Shown here one piece after another: positions 1-11,277 of a stretch of DNA of 64,000 nt. A program made the translations under genes and the position numbers. Under the pieces are notes generated by a model. The model worked only from the letters and a program-made list of their open reading frames with translations, ran no database searches and was not told the DNA's origin. The first letter of the stretch is position 1, and each line of letters opens with the position of its first letter. The stretch covers positions 31,340,644-31,404,643 of the forward strand of contig NC_089761.1 in the NCBI RefSeq assembly GCF_040412425.1. The letters run 5' to 3'. Origin of the DNA: Macrobrachium rosenbergii. Lineage: Eukaryota; Arthropoda; Malacostraca; Decapoda; Palaemonidae.

Positions 1-18
1 CTCTCTCTCTCTCTCTCT
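1..18. repeat. (CT)n microsatellite, cut by the window edge
   Basis: Uninterrupted CT dinucleotides run from the first base, so the tract continues outside the window. Confidence 0.95.
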
Positions 19-1760
19 GCGTCAATGAACGCTGCAACTCGCTCATCCCGGTCCGACTCCGGCTCACGATAAGGACAGCACTGCCAGCCGTGTGAGTAAT
101 ATCGTGCAAGAGGGGAGGGGGCCAGGCTGGTGTGGTGGGGTGGGGTAGGGAGGATGTGGGCGTGGCCAAGAGATATTCTTAAAATGCATCGATTATATAC
201 GTCTATAAGACAGAATCTAGTGGTTACAAATTACCTTGATAAAATTGTAAAAAAATTTGTCTAAAAAGAGAGAACGCTTATTAATATCCCAAATGTTACC
301 CAGAGGCAAAGGACCAACAAAATGTAGCATAAATAATTCGGAGATTCCTGTACATCTGAAAGATACAAGTCACAACACTATTGATAATAATATGTTCTCT
401 TTGCCTTTCAGTAAGTATCTTTTCGTACAAAATCGACATTCCAGAATCAACTGTTAATCAATCAGACAACGAAAAACTCTCAGAAGGGCATGGGAAGGTG
501 AATATAATTAACTAAACATTACTACGACCCATTTTAATTCAACATTAATGAGAGCAAATCAATGAACAGCTATACCTCCATTCATCACAAGATTAACAAG
601 AAACCGAAGTTTATTTTCACCTTGAAATTGTTTCTCTTCACTTGCACATGTAATTTTTTCCTTGCCACATTTCAAATTCATCATGGCTGTAATGTAATTA
701 AATATGATGATTTACCTATTTATATAACCTATTTCATGGGCCATTCAGTCCTTTGTTATGTTAGATTATAGTCAAACATTTTAGGGATTTCTGATAATGC
801 GACCCTCACTTTGGTTATCAACCCAAATTATTATTAACTATCATCAAATTTCATCTACATGCTGAAACGACATACTCGTTCAGTATGCTTCAGAGTCAGT
901 GAATACCATATTTTGAACATTTTGGAATAAGGCATATAGAGCAGTTTGGTCTTCAGTGGTAAACATAACTGGAGAATTTGACTTTTGGTTGAACAACCTG
1001 ACATATTTACTGATTTTATCTTCCAAGAATGGCTTAGTAAATTGAATTTTACTTTATTAAGTAGAAATGAATCTCTATTCTCCAACGCTAATACATCATA
1101 GGCACGCAATAGTTCTGATAACCAAGAATTTTTAGACAAGGAATTTTACTAATTAGTAAATTTCTACTTTGTCAGAGGAAGCAAAAATAATAGTTACTCT
1201 TGCGAACTTTCAAATTTAATTTTTTTAACAAAATGTCAAAAGTAAATATGACGAACTCAACGTACTTGAAAAAATGTGGAACTGCTGCCTGGAGGAATTC
1301 AGAGAAAAATGTAATTAACTGATAGAAATATCTACCAGTTAATTACATTACCTCTGACCTAGTTAGGATTTCAGCATTCCTCATACGCTCAATTATTCTT
1401 TAATTCGAGTCGACTGCATTTCGCAATCTGTCATAAACCCTCTACGACGTAATAGGTCAGCCGGAAATTTAGGTTTTATTGACAATTCAAATGACAGTAT
1501 AATCCGCAGTATAATTCCCCTTATGAAAACAGAAGTTCGATCAGGAAACTTTTAAGAAATAAGTGAACAGTTATGGAAACCTTTAACTACTTTTCATTCC
1601 AAAGGACATAAATATTTCTCTCTCTTCGTTTTAGATGACCCTAATATTGGTCGGATGAATTTCCAGTCCCCTGAATACATTTCCATGCTGAGGGAAGAAC
1701 TTTGGAGCCATATGAATATTTTAAGGTCAGCAATTGTAGTTCAAATAGATTGGAAACAAT
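19..1760. other. AT-rich single-copy DNA, no gene seen
   Basis: The longest open frames here are under 100 codons, have no recognisable domain, and fall in AT-rich sequence with stops in all frames. A short G-rich stretch near 105-155 is simple sequence. I see no RNA gene. Confidence 0.6.
1309..1348. repeat. Small perfect inverted repeat with TAATTA cores
   Basis: The 13-base arms at 1309-1321 and 1336-1348 are exact reverse complements (ATGTAATTAACTG against its complement) around a 14-base loop. Each arm carries TAATTA, a homeodomain-type core. Such a hairpin could be chance in AT-rich DNA. Confidence 0.6.
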
Positions 1761-1764
1761 ACGC

Positions 1765-1890
1765 TATAATATATATAGACATATATATATATTATATATA
1801 TACATATATATGTGTGTATATATAATATATATACTGTATATACACATATATACGTATGTATGTGTGTATATGTATGTATGTATACATAGT
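1765..1890. repeat. AT/TG-rich microsatellite block
   Basis: Alternating purine-pyrimidine sequence (ATATAT with TGTGTA interruptions). Confidence 0.9.
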
Positions 1891-1992
1891 AAAGATGATG
1901 AAATGACGTATTTATTTAAGAAGTGACAATAGCTGGACTTTGTCATCCTTTCATTTTTACATAACTATTGGCCATCAAGTTTTTCCAATACG

Positions 1993-1994
<2 letters not shown>

Positions 1995-2050
<56 letters not shown>
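1995..2050. repeat. (GA)n microsatellite
   Basis: Uninterrupted GA dinucleotides. The following ~130 bp is single-copy with no gene. Confidence 0.95.
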
Positions 2051-2051
<1 letters not shown>

Positions 2052-2183
2052 AACGAACCAAAAAAAACGGAAAGCTGTTATAACCTCAGACTTAGAAAGA
2101 GCCAGTATCTAAAATAGGGGATTACGCCCTTTTAGCCTGAGTGAAAAAGTTAAAGGAAACTTATAAATGATAAGAAATACTTC

Positions 2184-2189
<6 letters not shown>

Positions 2190-2230
<41 letters not shown>

Positions 2231-2353
2231 TCAGGATTTCAATTAATGACCTAAAGATCGCAGCTCACTGCCAACGAAAGAAATCATTTATCTCTTGGAA
2301 TTTTTAAGAATATTTTAACCATTTTTCACGAAGATGCAAAGCTTCTATCTCAG

Positions 2354-2415
<62 letters not shown>

Positions 2416-2505
2416 ATTTACAACCTCAATAAAGAATATTCAACGCCTTCAGGACATAGAAAAATAAAGTACAAATACAAAGTTTTCACCTAAGCAAACT
2501 CACCC

Positions 2506-2540
<35 letters not shown>

Positions 2541-2659
2541 ACCTAAAAGTTTTTTCTTCCTTAGCATTTACAATCTAAATGAAAGTTATTTAACGCCTTC
2601 AGGACATAGAAAAATAAAATGCATATACAAAGCTTTCGTCTAAGCAAACTCACCCTCCC

Positions 2660-2713
<54 letters not shown>

Positions 2714-2800
2714 ACCTAGAAGATTTTTTTTATTCTTCTTTAGCATTTACAACCTCGATGAAAGTTATTCAAAGCCCCCAGGACACAAACAAATAAAACG
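2190..2800. repeat. Compound tandem array: ~90-bp spacer plus (CT)n
   Basis: CT tracts near 2190-2228, 2361-2412, 2510-2536 and 2662-2709 alternate with copies of one spacer (about 2413-2508, 2570-2660 and 2750-2800). The spacers share words such as CAACGCCTTCAGGACATAGA and TAAGCAAACTCACCC. The repeating unit is therefore spacer plus microsatellite, not the microsatellite alone. Confidence 0.9.
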
Positions 2801-3009
2801 CATATGAATAACAGAAGGACTTCGACAACAGCCAATTATTCCTGCATTACCCAGCCGCCACAATTCCCTTCTTGCACTGACACTCATTCCTATGAAATTC
2901 TCCTTTTGTTCTGTATAATATTTGATACTAACAAGATTATATAATGAGGTACCAGTGTTAAATGATATTCTTTTTTTATTACCAATGAAAAACTAAGAAT
3001 GGAAGTACA

Positions 3010-3011
<2 letters not shown>

Positions 3012-3063
<52 letters not shown>

Positions 3064-3131
3064 CAATGGAAAAAACAAAGAATAGAAGTACAATCATTAT
3101 GACAATCATGAGTAAGGAACTTGTTGAAATT

Positions 3132-3205
<74 letters not shown>

Positions 3206-3269
3206 AATGAAAAAAACAAAGAATAGAAGTGCAATCATTATGACAATAAAGAGTAAGGAACTTGTTGAA

Positions 3270-3340
<71 letters not shown>

Positions 3341-3353
3341 CGTGTGTGTGTGA
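3012..3353. repeat. Compound tandem array: ~75-bp spacer plus (CT)n
   Basis: Three long CT tracts (about 3012-3060, 3136-3203, 3271-3335) are separated by two near-identical spacers containing AATAGAAGTACAATCATTATG and GTAAGGAACTTGTTGAA. The last tract passes into (GT)n. Confidence 0.9.
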
Positions 3354-3715
3354 TATTGAAGTAGAAGTTCAGACGCTAGTTTTCTCCCCGAATGAACTCA
3401 CATACACACACACATACACACACACACACTTTTTTTCCAATTTCCCTTCTACAGGAATTCAGAAAAAGCCTCTTTGAGGGAAACTTGTTACCTAACGTTC
3501 AAAATTCCAGGGAAATTCCAAAGTTGGAGTTGATATCAAATTTCCAGTTCCTGGAGATTAAAAAAATGTATCGGAATATTAGTCATCGAAAAAACTTACG
3601 TTAAAAACCTTACCCTAAGTTTTATAATGAACAGATTCCAGGACAGAACCTTATCGGTTTCCAAGAGAACAGCATTGTGGATGTTGCTTGGTGTTCAGTT
3701 CGTTTCGCCTTTGTA

Positions 3716-4015
3716 AAGAGATAAAGGGCTGAATGACGACATGAACAATGGGCTTTGATGAGAGACAGAGAGACGGACAAACAACAGACACAGACAGACA
3801 GATAGACAGATAACAGACACACAGACAGGCCGACAGACAGACAATCAGGAAGACTGATAAAGATTGGTTTCGACACAACAGATAATTTTTTTTTTTTTAG
3901 AAGAGATTAAGGGCTGAGTGATGACATGAACAATGGGCTTTGATGAGAGACAGAGTGACGGACAAACAACAGACACAGACAGACAAACAACAGACACGGA
4001 CAGACAGACAGACAT
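3716..4015. repeat. Two-copy tandem duplication rich in CAGACA
   Basis: The segment starting near 3716 (GGGCTGAATGACGACATGAA) recurs from about 3905 with a few substitutions, each copy running into a (CAGACA)n-like stretch. Both copies contain ACATGAACAATGGGCTTTGA. Confidence 0.85.
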
Positions 4016-4142
4016 TCAGGTAGACACACAAAATGTAATGTAAAATTTGGTGATCCTCGGTCCAGTTTAAACATCAGAAATAATATTTAAAACCTTTTTA
4101 GAAAGTAAAAAAAAATTATGATGTTGAATAATATTAATTTAA

Positions 4143-4149
<7 letters not shown>

Positions 4150-4230
<81 letters not shown>

Positions 4231-4333
4231 TATTTTCACATCTATTTTGCATCCACATTTCACTTCCATAAAAGAAAGTTGGCTCATGAATCTCACTCGC
4301 CATTACAACTTTGACTTCGAATTGTGTTTGTGC

Positions 4334-4399
<66 letters not shown>

Positions 4400-4484
4400 T
4401 TTCACAACCATTTTGCAGCCACACTTCACTTCCATAAAGGAAAGTTGGCTCGTGAATCTCACTCAGTACTACAACTTTGATTTT

Positions 4485-4577
<93 letters not shown>

Positions 4578-4694
4578 GAGAGAGACAGAGAGAGACAGAG
4601 AGAATATTTTTACACCCATTTTGCAGCCACATTTCACTTCCATAAAGGAAAGTTGTCTCATGAATCTCACTCACCATTACAACTTTGACCTCAC

Positions 4695-4745
<51 letters not shown>

Positions 4746-4830
4746 TTTCTCACCCCTCTTGCAGCCACATTTCACTTCCATAAAGGGAAGTTGGCTTATG
4801 AATCTCACTCAGCATTACAACTTTGACTTC

Positions 4831-4895
<65 letters not shown>

Positions 4896-4980
4896 TTTCA
4901 CAACCATTTTGCAGCCACACTTCACTTCCATAAAGGAAAGTTGGCTCATGAATCTCACTTAGCATTACAACTTTGACTTC

Positions 4981-5046
<66 letters not shown>
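4150..5046. repeat. Compound tandem array: ~96-bp spacer plus (GA)n, five spacers
   Basis: GA tracts (4150-4227, 4346-4394, 4535-4601, 4698-4741, 4838-4890, 4985-5046) alternate with five near-identical spacers. The spacers contain AATATTTTCACAACCATTTT, CACTTCCATAAAGGAAAGTT and CATTACAACTTTGACTTCGA. Two spacers also gained (GT)n at their ends. Long apparent reading frames here are Ser-Leu or Arg-Glu translations of the microsatellite and are not genes. Confidence 0.95.
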
Positions 5047-5049
<3 letters not shown>

Positions 5050-5331
5050 TAAAAGCACTAAGCTCCTTACGCCCGACTAAGAAAGCATCTCAGCCCAAGC
5101 CATTTATAGACTGAAGCAGGTTTCAATCATAGGGAGAAGGCTGAAGAGGAAACTGAAATGAAACTAAACACTTCAGTTTCAGTTTAGGGAGGACAATAAA
5201 TCCTAAAACGGTCCGCGTGCCAAATCCCCCGATGCCCGGAGCTTACATGAAAGCTATTTGCACATTTTTATTAAGACACGCCCTGGATTCGGTAAGCAGC
5301 TCTTAAGAGTAATGGCTGAAGTAAGAGTTAT

Positions 5332-5333
<2 letters not shown>

Positions 5334-5395
<62 letters not shown>

Positions 5396-5461
5396 CAACT
5401 TATTCTTGTGTTAGGATAATAAGATATTGTACCACTATTGACCCAAGCAGTTAATACCTTT

Positions 5462-5514
<53 letters not shown>

Positions 5515-5579
5515 CAACTTATTCTGGTATTATGATAATAAAACGTTGTACCACTATCGACCCAAGCAGCTAATTCCTT

Positions 5580-5645
<66 letters not shown>
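5334..5645. repeat. Compound tandem array: ~70-bp spacer plus (GA)n
   Basis: GA tracts at 5334-5393, 5464-5511 and 5580-5645 are separated by two near-identical spacers sharing ACCCAACTTATTCT and CGACCCAAGCAG-type words. Confidence 0.9.
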
Positions 5646-5647
<2 letters not shown>

Positions 5648-5799
5648 TTTATCATTTACGCTAGGTTGCATTAACCCCTTTTCTTTTCGAAGTCCAGGCA
5701 CTATTTATCATTTATATTGCTCGGTGAAATAAAATGGAATTTTTGAGGTTCTTAAAACCAGAGACCATCATTCTGTGGGTGCGTGGATATCAATTTAAT

Positions 5800-5955
5800 C
5801 TTTACGGAAATTTACAGGCGTTCAAGATATAATTATAATCTTGACGAAAGGATATAATTATAACCTTTACGACAGTTACTGGTATCAAAAGATAAAGTTA
5901 TAATCTATACGAAAATTACTGGTATTAAAGGATATAATTATAATCCCTACAGACA
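5800..5955. repeat. Short ~40-bp tandem repeat
   Basis: GATATAATTATAATC followed by T(T/A)TACGA and ACTGGTATTAAA-type sequence recurs about four times with variation. Confidence 0.7.
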
Positions 5956-6209
5956 GAGAAATAATTTTTGCGAATTATTACAAACTGGAAAAAGTATATA
6001 CTCCAACTCGTATATCACGAAGAGAGAGAGAGAGAGAGAGAGAATCATTACATCCACCAATGAACAGTAACGGGATAATACATTCCCCTCTTTCGTGTTT
6101 TCCCTCCGTTAATTAACCCCTCAGGGGAAGATAAGTTGAATGTACAGTAAAACTAAGGTAACTTACGCTTGCAAATGACCCCCCGAAAAAGTACAGTGAT
6201 TTGAGGTCG

Positions 6210-6308
6210 AGAAGAACACGAAGAAGAAGAAGAAGAGGAGGAAGAGGAAGAGAAGAAGAAGAGGAAGAGGAGGAGGAGGAGGAGGAGGAGGAGGAGGAGG
6301 AGGAGGAG
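6210..6308. repeat. (GAA/GAG/GGA)n purine tract
   Basis: About 100 bases of pure purine triplets (GAAGAAGAGG..., ending in GGA repeats). Mirror-repeat purine tracts like this can form triplex DNA. Confidence 0.9.
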
Positions 6309-6388
6309 TGTTTATAAACATCTTTGATTGTTTTCTGGGAGATGTTGTGAGCACGAGAGCCCCTCGGGAGCTATTGCTTCCCTACGTT

Positions 6389-6720
6389 TCACTCGCTGCT
6401 AATCTCGCGCATGCGCGGGCGTTGGTTACGCTTCTTCTTTGATTCTTGCGAAGGGAAAACAGAGCCTATTTTTTGGGGCGATTTTCATCAGTTTACGTTT
6501 TCTTAAAGAAATAAAAGCGTCTTTGTTATCGCTGTTTTTTTTTCGTCGTTTCTTGAATCGCCGATCTCGCGCATGCGTGGGTGGCGCTTCTTCTTGGATT
6601 CTTGCGAAGGGAAACTGAAGCTTTTAATTTGGTTCTTTTCTTTTGTTTACGTTTGCTCAAAGAGAGAAATAAAAGTGTTGTTGTTACTAACGATTTTTTT
6701 TATTCGTTGAATGCTGACTT
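6389..6720. repeat. 162-bp tandem duplication with GCGCATGCGC palindrome
   Basis: The copies at about 6389-6550 and 6551-6720 share CTCGCGCATGCG, GCTTCTTCTT, GATTCTTGCGAAGGGAAA and GTTTACGTTT. The first copy has a perfect 12-bp palindrome CGCGCATGCGCG (6406-6417), which is the NRF1-type motif. The second has a one-base variant at 6568-6579. NRF1-type sites are typical of animal promoters, so this may be a promoter or a relic of one, but I see no adjoining coding exon. Confidence 0.6.
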
Positions 6721-6798
6721 TCATTTACAGGTTATCACTTTTGTTAGTGTTTTGTTTAATATTTTAGTTGCTTTCTTTAACTGACTCGTGAAAATTTG

Positions 6799-6992
6799 GC
6801 TCTAAAGGCAGTGAAAAGACGGAGGTGGAGCGGTTGGACAGCAACGTAGAAGAAAGGAAGTGAGAGCGGAGGTTAAGTAAAACACTAAAGAGTGAGTGTA
6901 GCCGAAGGGACACTGAAAACAACCTTTAGTAATGCCTACAGTGCACCGCGTGAGGTGCACTGACGGCTTTGTACCCCTTCAGGGTTCTATGT
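6799..6992 (-). mobile_element. S-family SINE-like repeat, partial and diverged
   Basis: The copy contains the family landmarks GCCGAAGGGACACTG, TAGTAATGCCTACAGTGCACC and GTGAGGTGCACTGACGGC. The head end matches other copies and the tail half is lost. Confidence 0.75.
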
Positions 6993-7392
6993 TGAGGCGT
7001 GAGACACACAAAATTTTTTTTCAAGGTCAAGGCCAACATAAAAGGGGAAAATAGCCTTAGTTAAAAAGTATGTCAAGGTCGCCATTATAAAAATTAGCCT
7101 CAGTTAAAAAACAACGGAAGATTAAATTATTACATAACGTCCAAAGTTATTTCTCATTAGTTAACTTTTACCTCCTTCACCTGTTCAAAAAAAAAAATGG
7201 TTGTAATTATCGTTCCATGATGAAAATAAAAATTAAAGTTCCCTCATTTCCAAGGTGGTCATCAAAAGGATATATTTTAATTGGGAAATATGTTGCGACA
7301 AAATATACACTTGCAGTATTTCCTCATAACTTCATACCTCAGGCTGCTTGATTGTGTAATATTAGTCTTTGATCCGACGTAAGTTTCTCTCC

Positions 7393-7399
<7 letters not shown>
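6993..7399. other. AT-rich single-copy DNA, no gene seen
   Basis: Short homopolymer runs only. There is no domain-bearing frame. Confidence 0.5.
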
Positions 7400-7455
<56 letters not shown>

Positions 7456-7530
7456 CGCTGCGCAGCATAATTATTTCAATTTCACGGCACAAAGTCGTGT
7501 CGTAAAATTAATTTTTATATGAAAACTAAG

Positions 7531-7591
<61 letters not shown>
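7400..7591. repeat. Two (CT)n tracts around an 80-bp spacer
   Basis: CT runs lie at about 7400-7452 and 7534-7591. The spacer between them is not duplicated here. Confidence 0.9.
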
Positions 7592-7596
<5 letters not shown>

Positions 7597-7704
7597 CATC
7601 TGATTCCACTTTTACACGCATGTTTTCTTTCCCCAACTTCAGTGATTACACTTTGCTGTTCAATCTTCACAATGTTAAAACGGCCTTTTAGTTATAGTTA
7701 TTGT

Positions 7705-8440
7705 CACTAAAAAACAAGTAAAAAGTGCGCCTATGCTTGTTCGGCGCAATCGAGTGTTCTATACAAAGTATAATGCTGTATGAGCCGCGGCCCATGAAAC
7801 TTTAACCACGGCCCGATGGTGGCCTGTCCTATTGCGTTGCCAGGCGCACGACCATGACTAACTTTAGCCTTAAGAAAATAAAAACTACTGAGGCTAGAGG
7901 GCTGCAATTTGGTATGTTTGATGATGGAGGGTGGATGATCAACATACCAATTTGCAGCCCCCTAGCTCAGTAGTTTTTAAGATCGGAGGGCGGACAGAAC
8001 AAGTGCGGACAGAAAAGCGTGGATAGGAAAAAGTGCGGGCAGAAAAAAGTGCAGACAGAAAAGTGCGGACAGGAAAAAGGGCGGACAGAAAAGTGCGGAC
8101 AGAACAATTGCGGACAGAAAAAGTGCGGACAGAACAACTGCGGACAGAAAAAGTGCGGACAGAAAAAAGTGCGGACAGAAAAAGGTTTGGACAGAAAAAA
8201 CTGAGGGCAGAAAAAAATACGGACAGAAAAAAGTGCGGACAGAAAAAAGTGCTGACAGAAAAAAGTGCTGACAGAAAAAAGTGCGGACAGAAAAGGTTCG
8301 GACAGAAAAAACTGAGGGCAGAAAAAAGTGCGGACAGAAAAAAGTGCGGACAGAAAAAAGTGCGGACAGAAAAAAGTGCTGACAGAAAAAGTGCGGACAG
8401 AAAAGTGTGGACGGACAGACAAACCCATCTCAATAGTTTT
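7705..8440 (+). mobile_element. FB hairpin repeat with expanded terminal array
   Basis: The copy starts with the family's CAAGTAAAAAGTGCGCC-like head (part of the first palindromes is deleted) and continues with GTATAATGCTGTATGAGCCG. It then has the long internal hairpin GAGGCTAGAGGGCTGCAATT against its complement near 7890-7975. Where other copies end with one to three GTGCGGACAGAAAAA units, this copy carries a large array, then the ACGGACAGACAAA end. Confidence 0.9.
7995..8412 (+). repeat. 15-bp minisatellite GTGCGGACAGAAAAA, ~27 units
   Basis: Units of 14-16 bases differ mainly in A-run length, with GTGCTGACAG and CTGAGGGCAG variants. The array lies inside the end of an FB copy and is an expansion of that family's terminal unit. 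Lys/Arg-rich open frames here are artefacts of the repeat. Confidence 0.95.
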
Positions 8441-8749
8441 CTTGAACAGAAAGCTGATACATTACGTAAGCTTCCCATTAATTTTTTAACGTTATCCTCA
8501 TGAGCTGTTTCCATTTCACGAGCGACTGAACTAAGCGAAGTCATGAGTTAATTATAAACGCTAATATCTTTCTGACGATGAGAAGTGTCTCGGATTTTTG
8601 AAACGGAGGAAAAAGTGTGGAGGGAAAATTTGATTTTAAGTAAGGAATGTTCGTTTAATTGGAATTTAATGTTTTCTAGAGATTTTAAGATTTTTATCCA
8701 CGGTGGAAGATCGTGTTTTGATCATGGAAGATAATTAGCTTTTATAATG
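8441..8749. other. Single-copy spacer between the two inverted minisatellites
   Basis: AT-rich sequence with no gene or repeat recognised. Confidence 0.5.
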
Positions 8750-8805
8750 ATGTCTCAATACAAACATATATATATATATAAATATAAATATATGTATTGA
8801 GACAT
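8750..8805. repeat. Inverted repeat with AT loop (cruciform-prone)
   Basis: The 13-base arms ATGTCTCAATACA (8750-8762) and TGTATTGAGACAT (8793-8805) are perfect complements around an AT-rich loop. Confidence 0.85.
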
Positions 8806-8816
8806 CAATATATATG

Positions 8817-9265
8817 TTTCTGTCGGCACTTTTTTCTGTCGGCACTTTTTTCTGTCGGCACTTTTTCTGTCGGCACTTTTTTCTGTCGGCACTTTTTTCT
8901 GTCGGAACTTTTTCTGTCGGCACTTTTTTCTGTCGGCACTTTTTTCTGTCGGCACTTTTTCTGACCGCACTTTTTTCTGTCGGCACTTTTTCTGTCCGCA
9001 ATTTTTCTGTCCGACCTTTTTCTGACCGAACTTTTTTCTGTCCGCACTTTTTCTGTCTGCACTTCTTTCTGTCCATACTTTTTTCTGCACTCACTTTTTT
9101 CTGTCCGCACTTTTTCTGTCCGCACTTTTTTCTGTCTGCATATTTTTCTGTCCGCACTTTTTCTGTCCGCACTTTTTTCTGTCTGCATATTTTTCTGTCC
9201 GCACTTTTTCTGTCCGCACTTTTTCTGTCTGCATATTTTTCTGTCCGCACTTTTTCTGCCCACAC
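8817..9265 (-). repeat. 15-bp minisatellite, inverted copy, ~29 units
   Basis: This is the same unit as the array at 7995-8412 but on the opposite strand (TTTTTCTGTCCGCAC). The first third is homogenised for a TGTCGGCAC variant, the middle is mixed, and the last third shows a repeating pattern with TCTGCATATTTTT variants. No other FB sequence flanks it; (AT)n follows. Confidence 0.95.
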
Positions 9266-9288
9266 TTATAAAAATATATAAATTATAC

Positions 9289-9419
<131 letters not shown>

Positions 9420-9796
9420 TACATATGCACAGGGTAAACAAAAGTAAGAAAGCAGACAGAACTCAACCAGCAAGACGCCCACAATAGAACGCAACCCGAC
9501 GAAGTACTCCCTATTAACAAAGTTACGAGGCAAAAAGTACCGCCCATAATTAATGATATGGAGCCATCGGGGGAAAACTTCCGTAGCCATCAACAAATGA
9601 GGATTCGGAATTTTCCTCCTAACCCACCCACCCACCCCACCCCCCCGTGAGACTTTTGCATTTTCTTGATTTTAAGGTCCATTAAGTTGATGATGATCCA
9701 ATTGTCTCACCTGGACCATTACTCCTACGGTGAACTCCATTTGTCTGCGAGTTTCTGGCCGGGGGGCGGGGGAGGGGCGGGGTGGACAGAAAAATT
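9420..9796. other. Single-copy DNA with C-rich and G-rich tracts, no gene
   Basis: Only short simple tracts (CCCACCCACC near 9625, GGGGGGCGGGGG near 9760) are seen. Confidence 0.5.
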
Positions 9797-10055
9797 CCCC
9801 CGCTTGCGAAGGAAAGAAGGAAAGGTCGAACGAATGTAACGAGATAAGAAGATGAATGATAAGGTGAACGAATTGATTAAAATGAATAGGTGAGAAAGGT
9901 AGGAAGTGTCGGCGAGTCTCGGTGGGCGGATTTGGGTGGGTGGGGAGGGGGGCAATGCCCCCGCTTAAGAAAAAAGAAGAAAATAAGGAGTGGACGAACG
10001 AATGTAATGAGATAAGAAGATGAATGAGAAGGTAAATGAATTAATCAATGAATAG
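9797..10055. repeat. Two-copy tandem duplication, ~163-bp period
   Basis: CGAACGAATGTAACGAGATA followed by AGAAGATGAATGA and a GAATTGATTAA-type end occurs near 9797-9900 and again near 9957-10055 with substitutions. Confidence 0.8.
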
Positions 10056-10112
10056 ATAATACAAGTGAGAACCAGATGCGTGAGTGTAAATAGGTGTAAA
10101 TCCATCAGTTCA

Positions 10113-10300
10113 CCCGTGGGAGCATTTTGTTTTCATGTCAGCCTACCCTGTGGGATTAGGACTGTTCATTTCCTTCGTATCCTGAGTTCAGTGTCTCCTG
10201 TGCGACACGTAGGAATGTTTTGTTTTCGTGTTATTCTACACTGTGGGATTAGGGCTGTTCATTTTCTTTGTATCCTGCGTCTCGTGTCCTATGCCAAAAG
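10113..10300. repeat. Two-copy tandem duplication, ~95 bp
   Basis: GTGGGATTAGGACTGTTCAT and TTCGTATCCTG-type blocks occur twice, each preceded by a GGGAGCATTTTGTTTTC / GGAATGTTTTGTTTTC block. The 83-codon open frame over it merely shows the duplication and has no known domain. Confidence 0.8.
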
Positions 10301-10344
10301 GTACGAGAGCGTCTGAAAATGCGTAGGATTCTTATACGTGGCTG

Positions 10345-10435
10345 AGAAGAAGAAGAAGAAGAAGAAGAGGAGGAGGAGGAGGAGGAGGAGGAGGAGGAGG
10401 AGGAGGAGGAGGAGGAGGAGAAGGGGGAGGAGTAG
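10345..10435. repeat. (GAA/GAG)n trinucleotide tract
   Basis: AGA triplets pass into uninterrupted AGG triplets. It codes for poly-arginine in one frame and is not a gene. Confidence 0.9.
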
Positions 10436-10439
10436 GAGG

Positions 10440-11264
10440 AAGTCTCATACTCGGCTTTCGGTCTTCGATAGGTCTATCGTGACAGAACCAGATTCCATGC
10501 AGTTGACGTATAGGAACAGAGGAAGAATTTCACTATCTGTTGCCGTGTTGTGGTTTTTGGTCACTTTGTCCTGGAAGCGTTCAGCTTTACGCAGCGTCCT
10601 ACCTTCTACACCAAACTATGCTCAAGAAAACCGTTCAATAATACGTTGCTGATGCATGTGATAAAATACTTTTTGTATATAAAATTCTGCATTTGCCCTT
10701 GAAAAGTGAGTTTCAGTCTACACAGTTCTGTGAACTGATGATCGCCGTGTCTGCTAAACAACAAAAGCCTTTTAGGAGAGTTTAATGTAAAGCAATTTCC
10801 TATTTCTTATACCAACTATGCGAGTTATCAACGAATATCGGAACTTATGGCTTTTGTCTGCATCAAAATATTGTCAAAACAAAGTCACTCCGGAAAATCG
10901 AAGGTAACCTCGAACTCGTTGAAGTAATGTTTTCAATATTGTCAAATTGAAAACATTTTGAAAACTGAAGGTAACCTCGAACTCTTTGAAGTAATGTTTC
11001 CAAATCACGACCAATAATTCCTTAATCTCCTTCTTTTCACAATAAATAAATCTAACGTTCTGGTATTTTGTTGCGTAAAATCTTCAGACACCTACTAACA
11101 AAGATAAATTGTGACTCGGGCAATAAACCGCTTTTGTCGGCGGAGTTTACCCGGCAATAAATCCGAGTTTATTGGAGGCAACGTGGCCCGAATCAAGGAG
11201 ACACCAGCCATTAAACCTCCTCCAGAATTTCTCTTTAAGTTGTATTTAGAAATTCGCCTTCATA
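10440..11264. other. Mostly single-copy DNA with one small duplication
   Basis: The motif GAAGGTAACCTCGAACTC followed by GTTGAAGTAATGTTT occurs near 10900 and 10965 (about 67 bp apart). I find no gene. A TTTATTG/CAATAAA-rich island lies at 11110-11225 (listed separately). Confidence 0.5.
11110..11225. promoter_or_regulatory. Possible conserved noncoding element with CAATAAA-type sites
   Basis: This is a non-repetitive, GC-balanced stretch. It contains CAATAAACCG, CAATAAATCC, GTTTATTGG and CATTAAAC in about 100 bases; these resemble posterior-Hox/Cdx-type sites in both orientations. There is no coding frame. The assignment is speculative. Confidence 0.25.
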
Positions 11265-11277
11265 AGCGAGACGTATA

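Noticed and set aside
2993..3353. Long Arg-Glu and Ser-Leu open frames
   Set aside because: Direct translations of (GA)n/(CT)n on either strand. The same applies at 4.1-5.6, 14.4-17.2, 18.6-19.5, 30.3-30.9, 38.7, 56.1, 60.5, 61.8 and 62.9-63.5 kb.
8033..8503. 156-codon Lys/Arg/Thr-rich repeat frame (and its minus-strand partners at 8.7-9.6 kb)
   Set aside because: It is open only because the 15-bp minisatellite unit is a multiple of three without stops. There is no start context or non-repeat domain.
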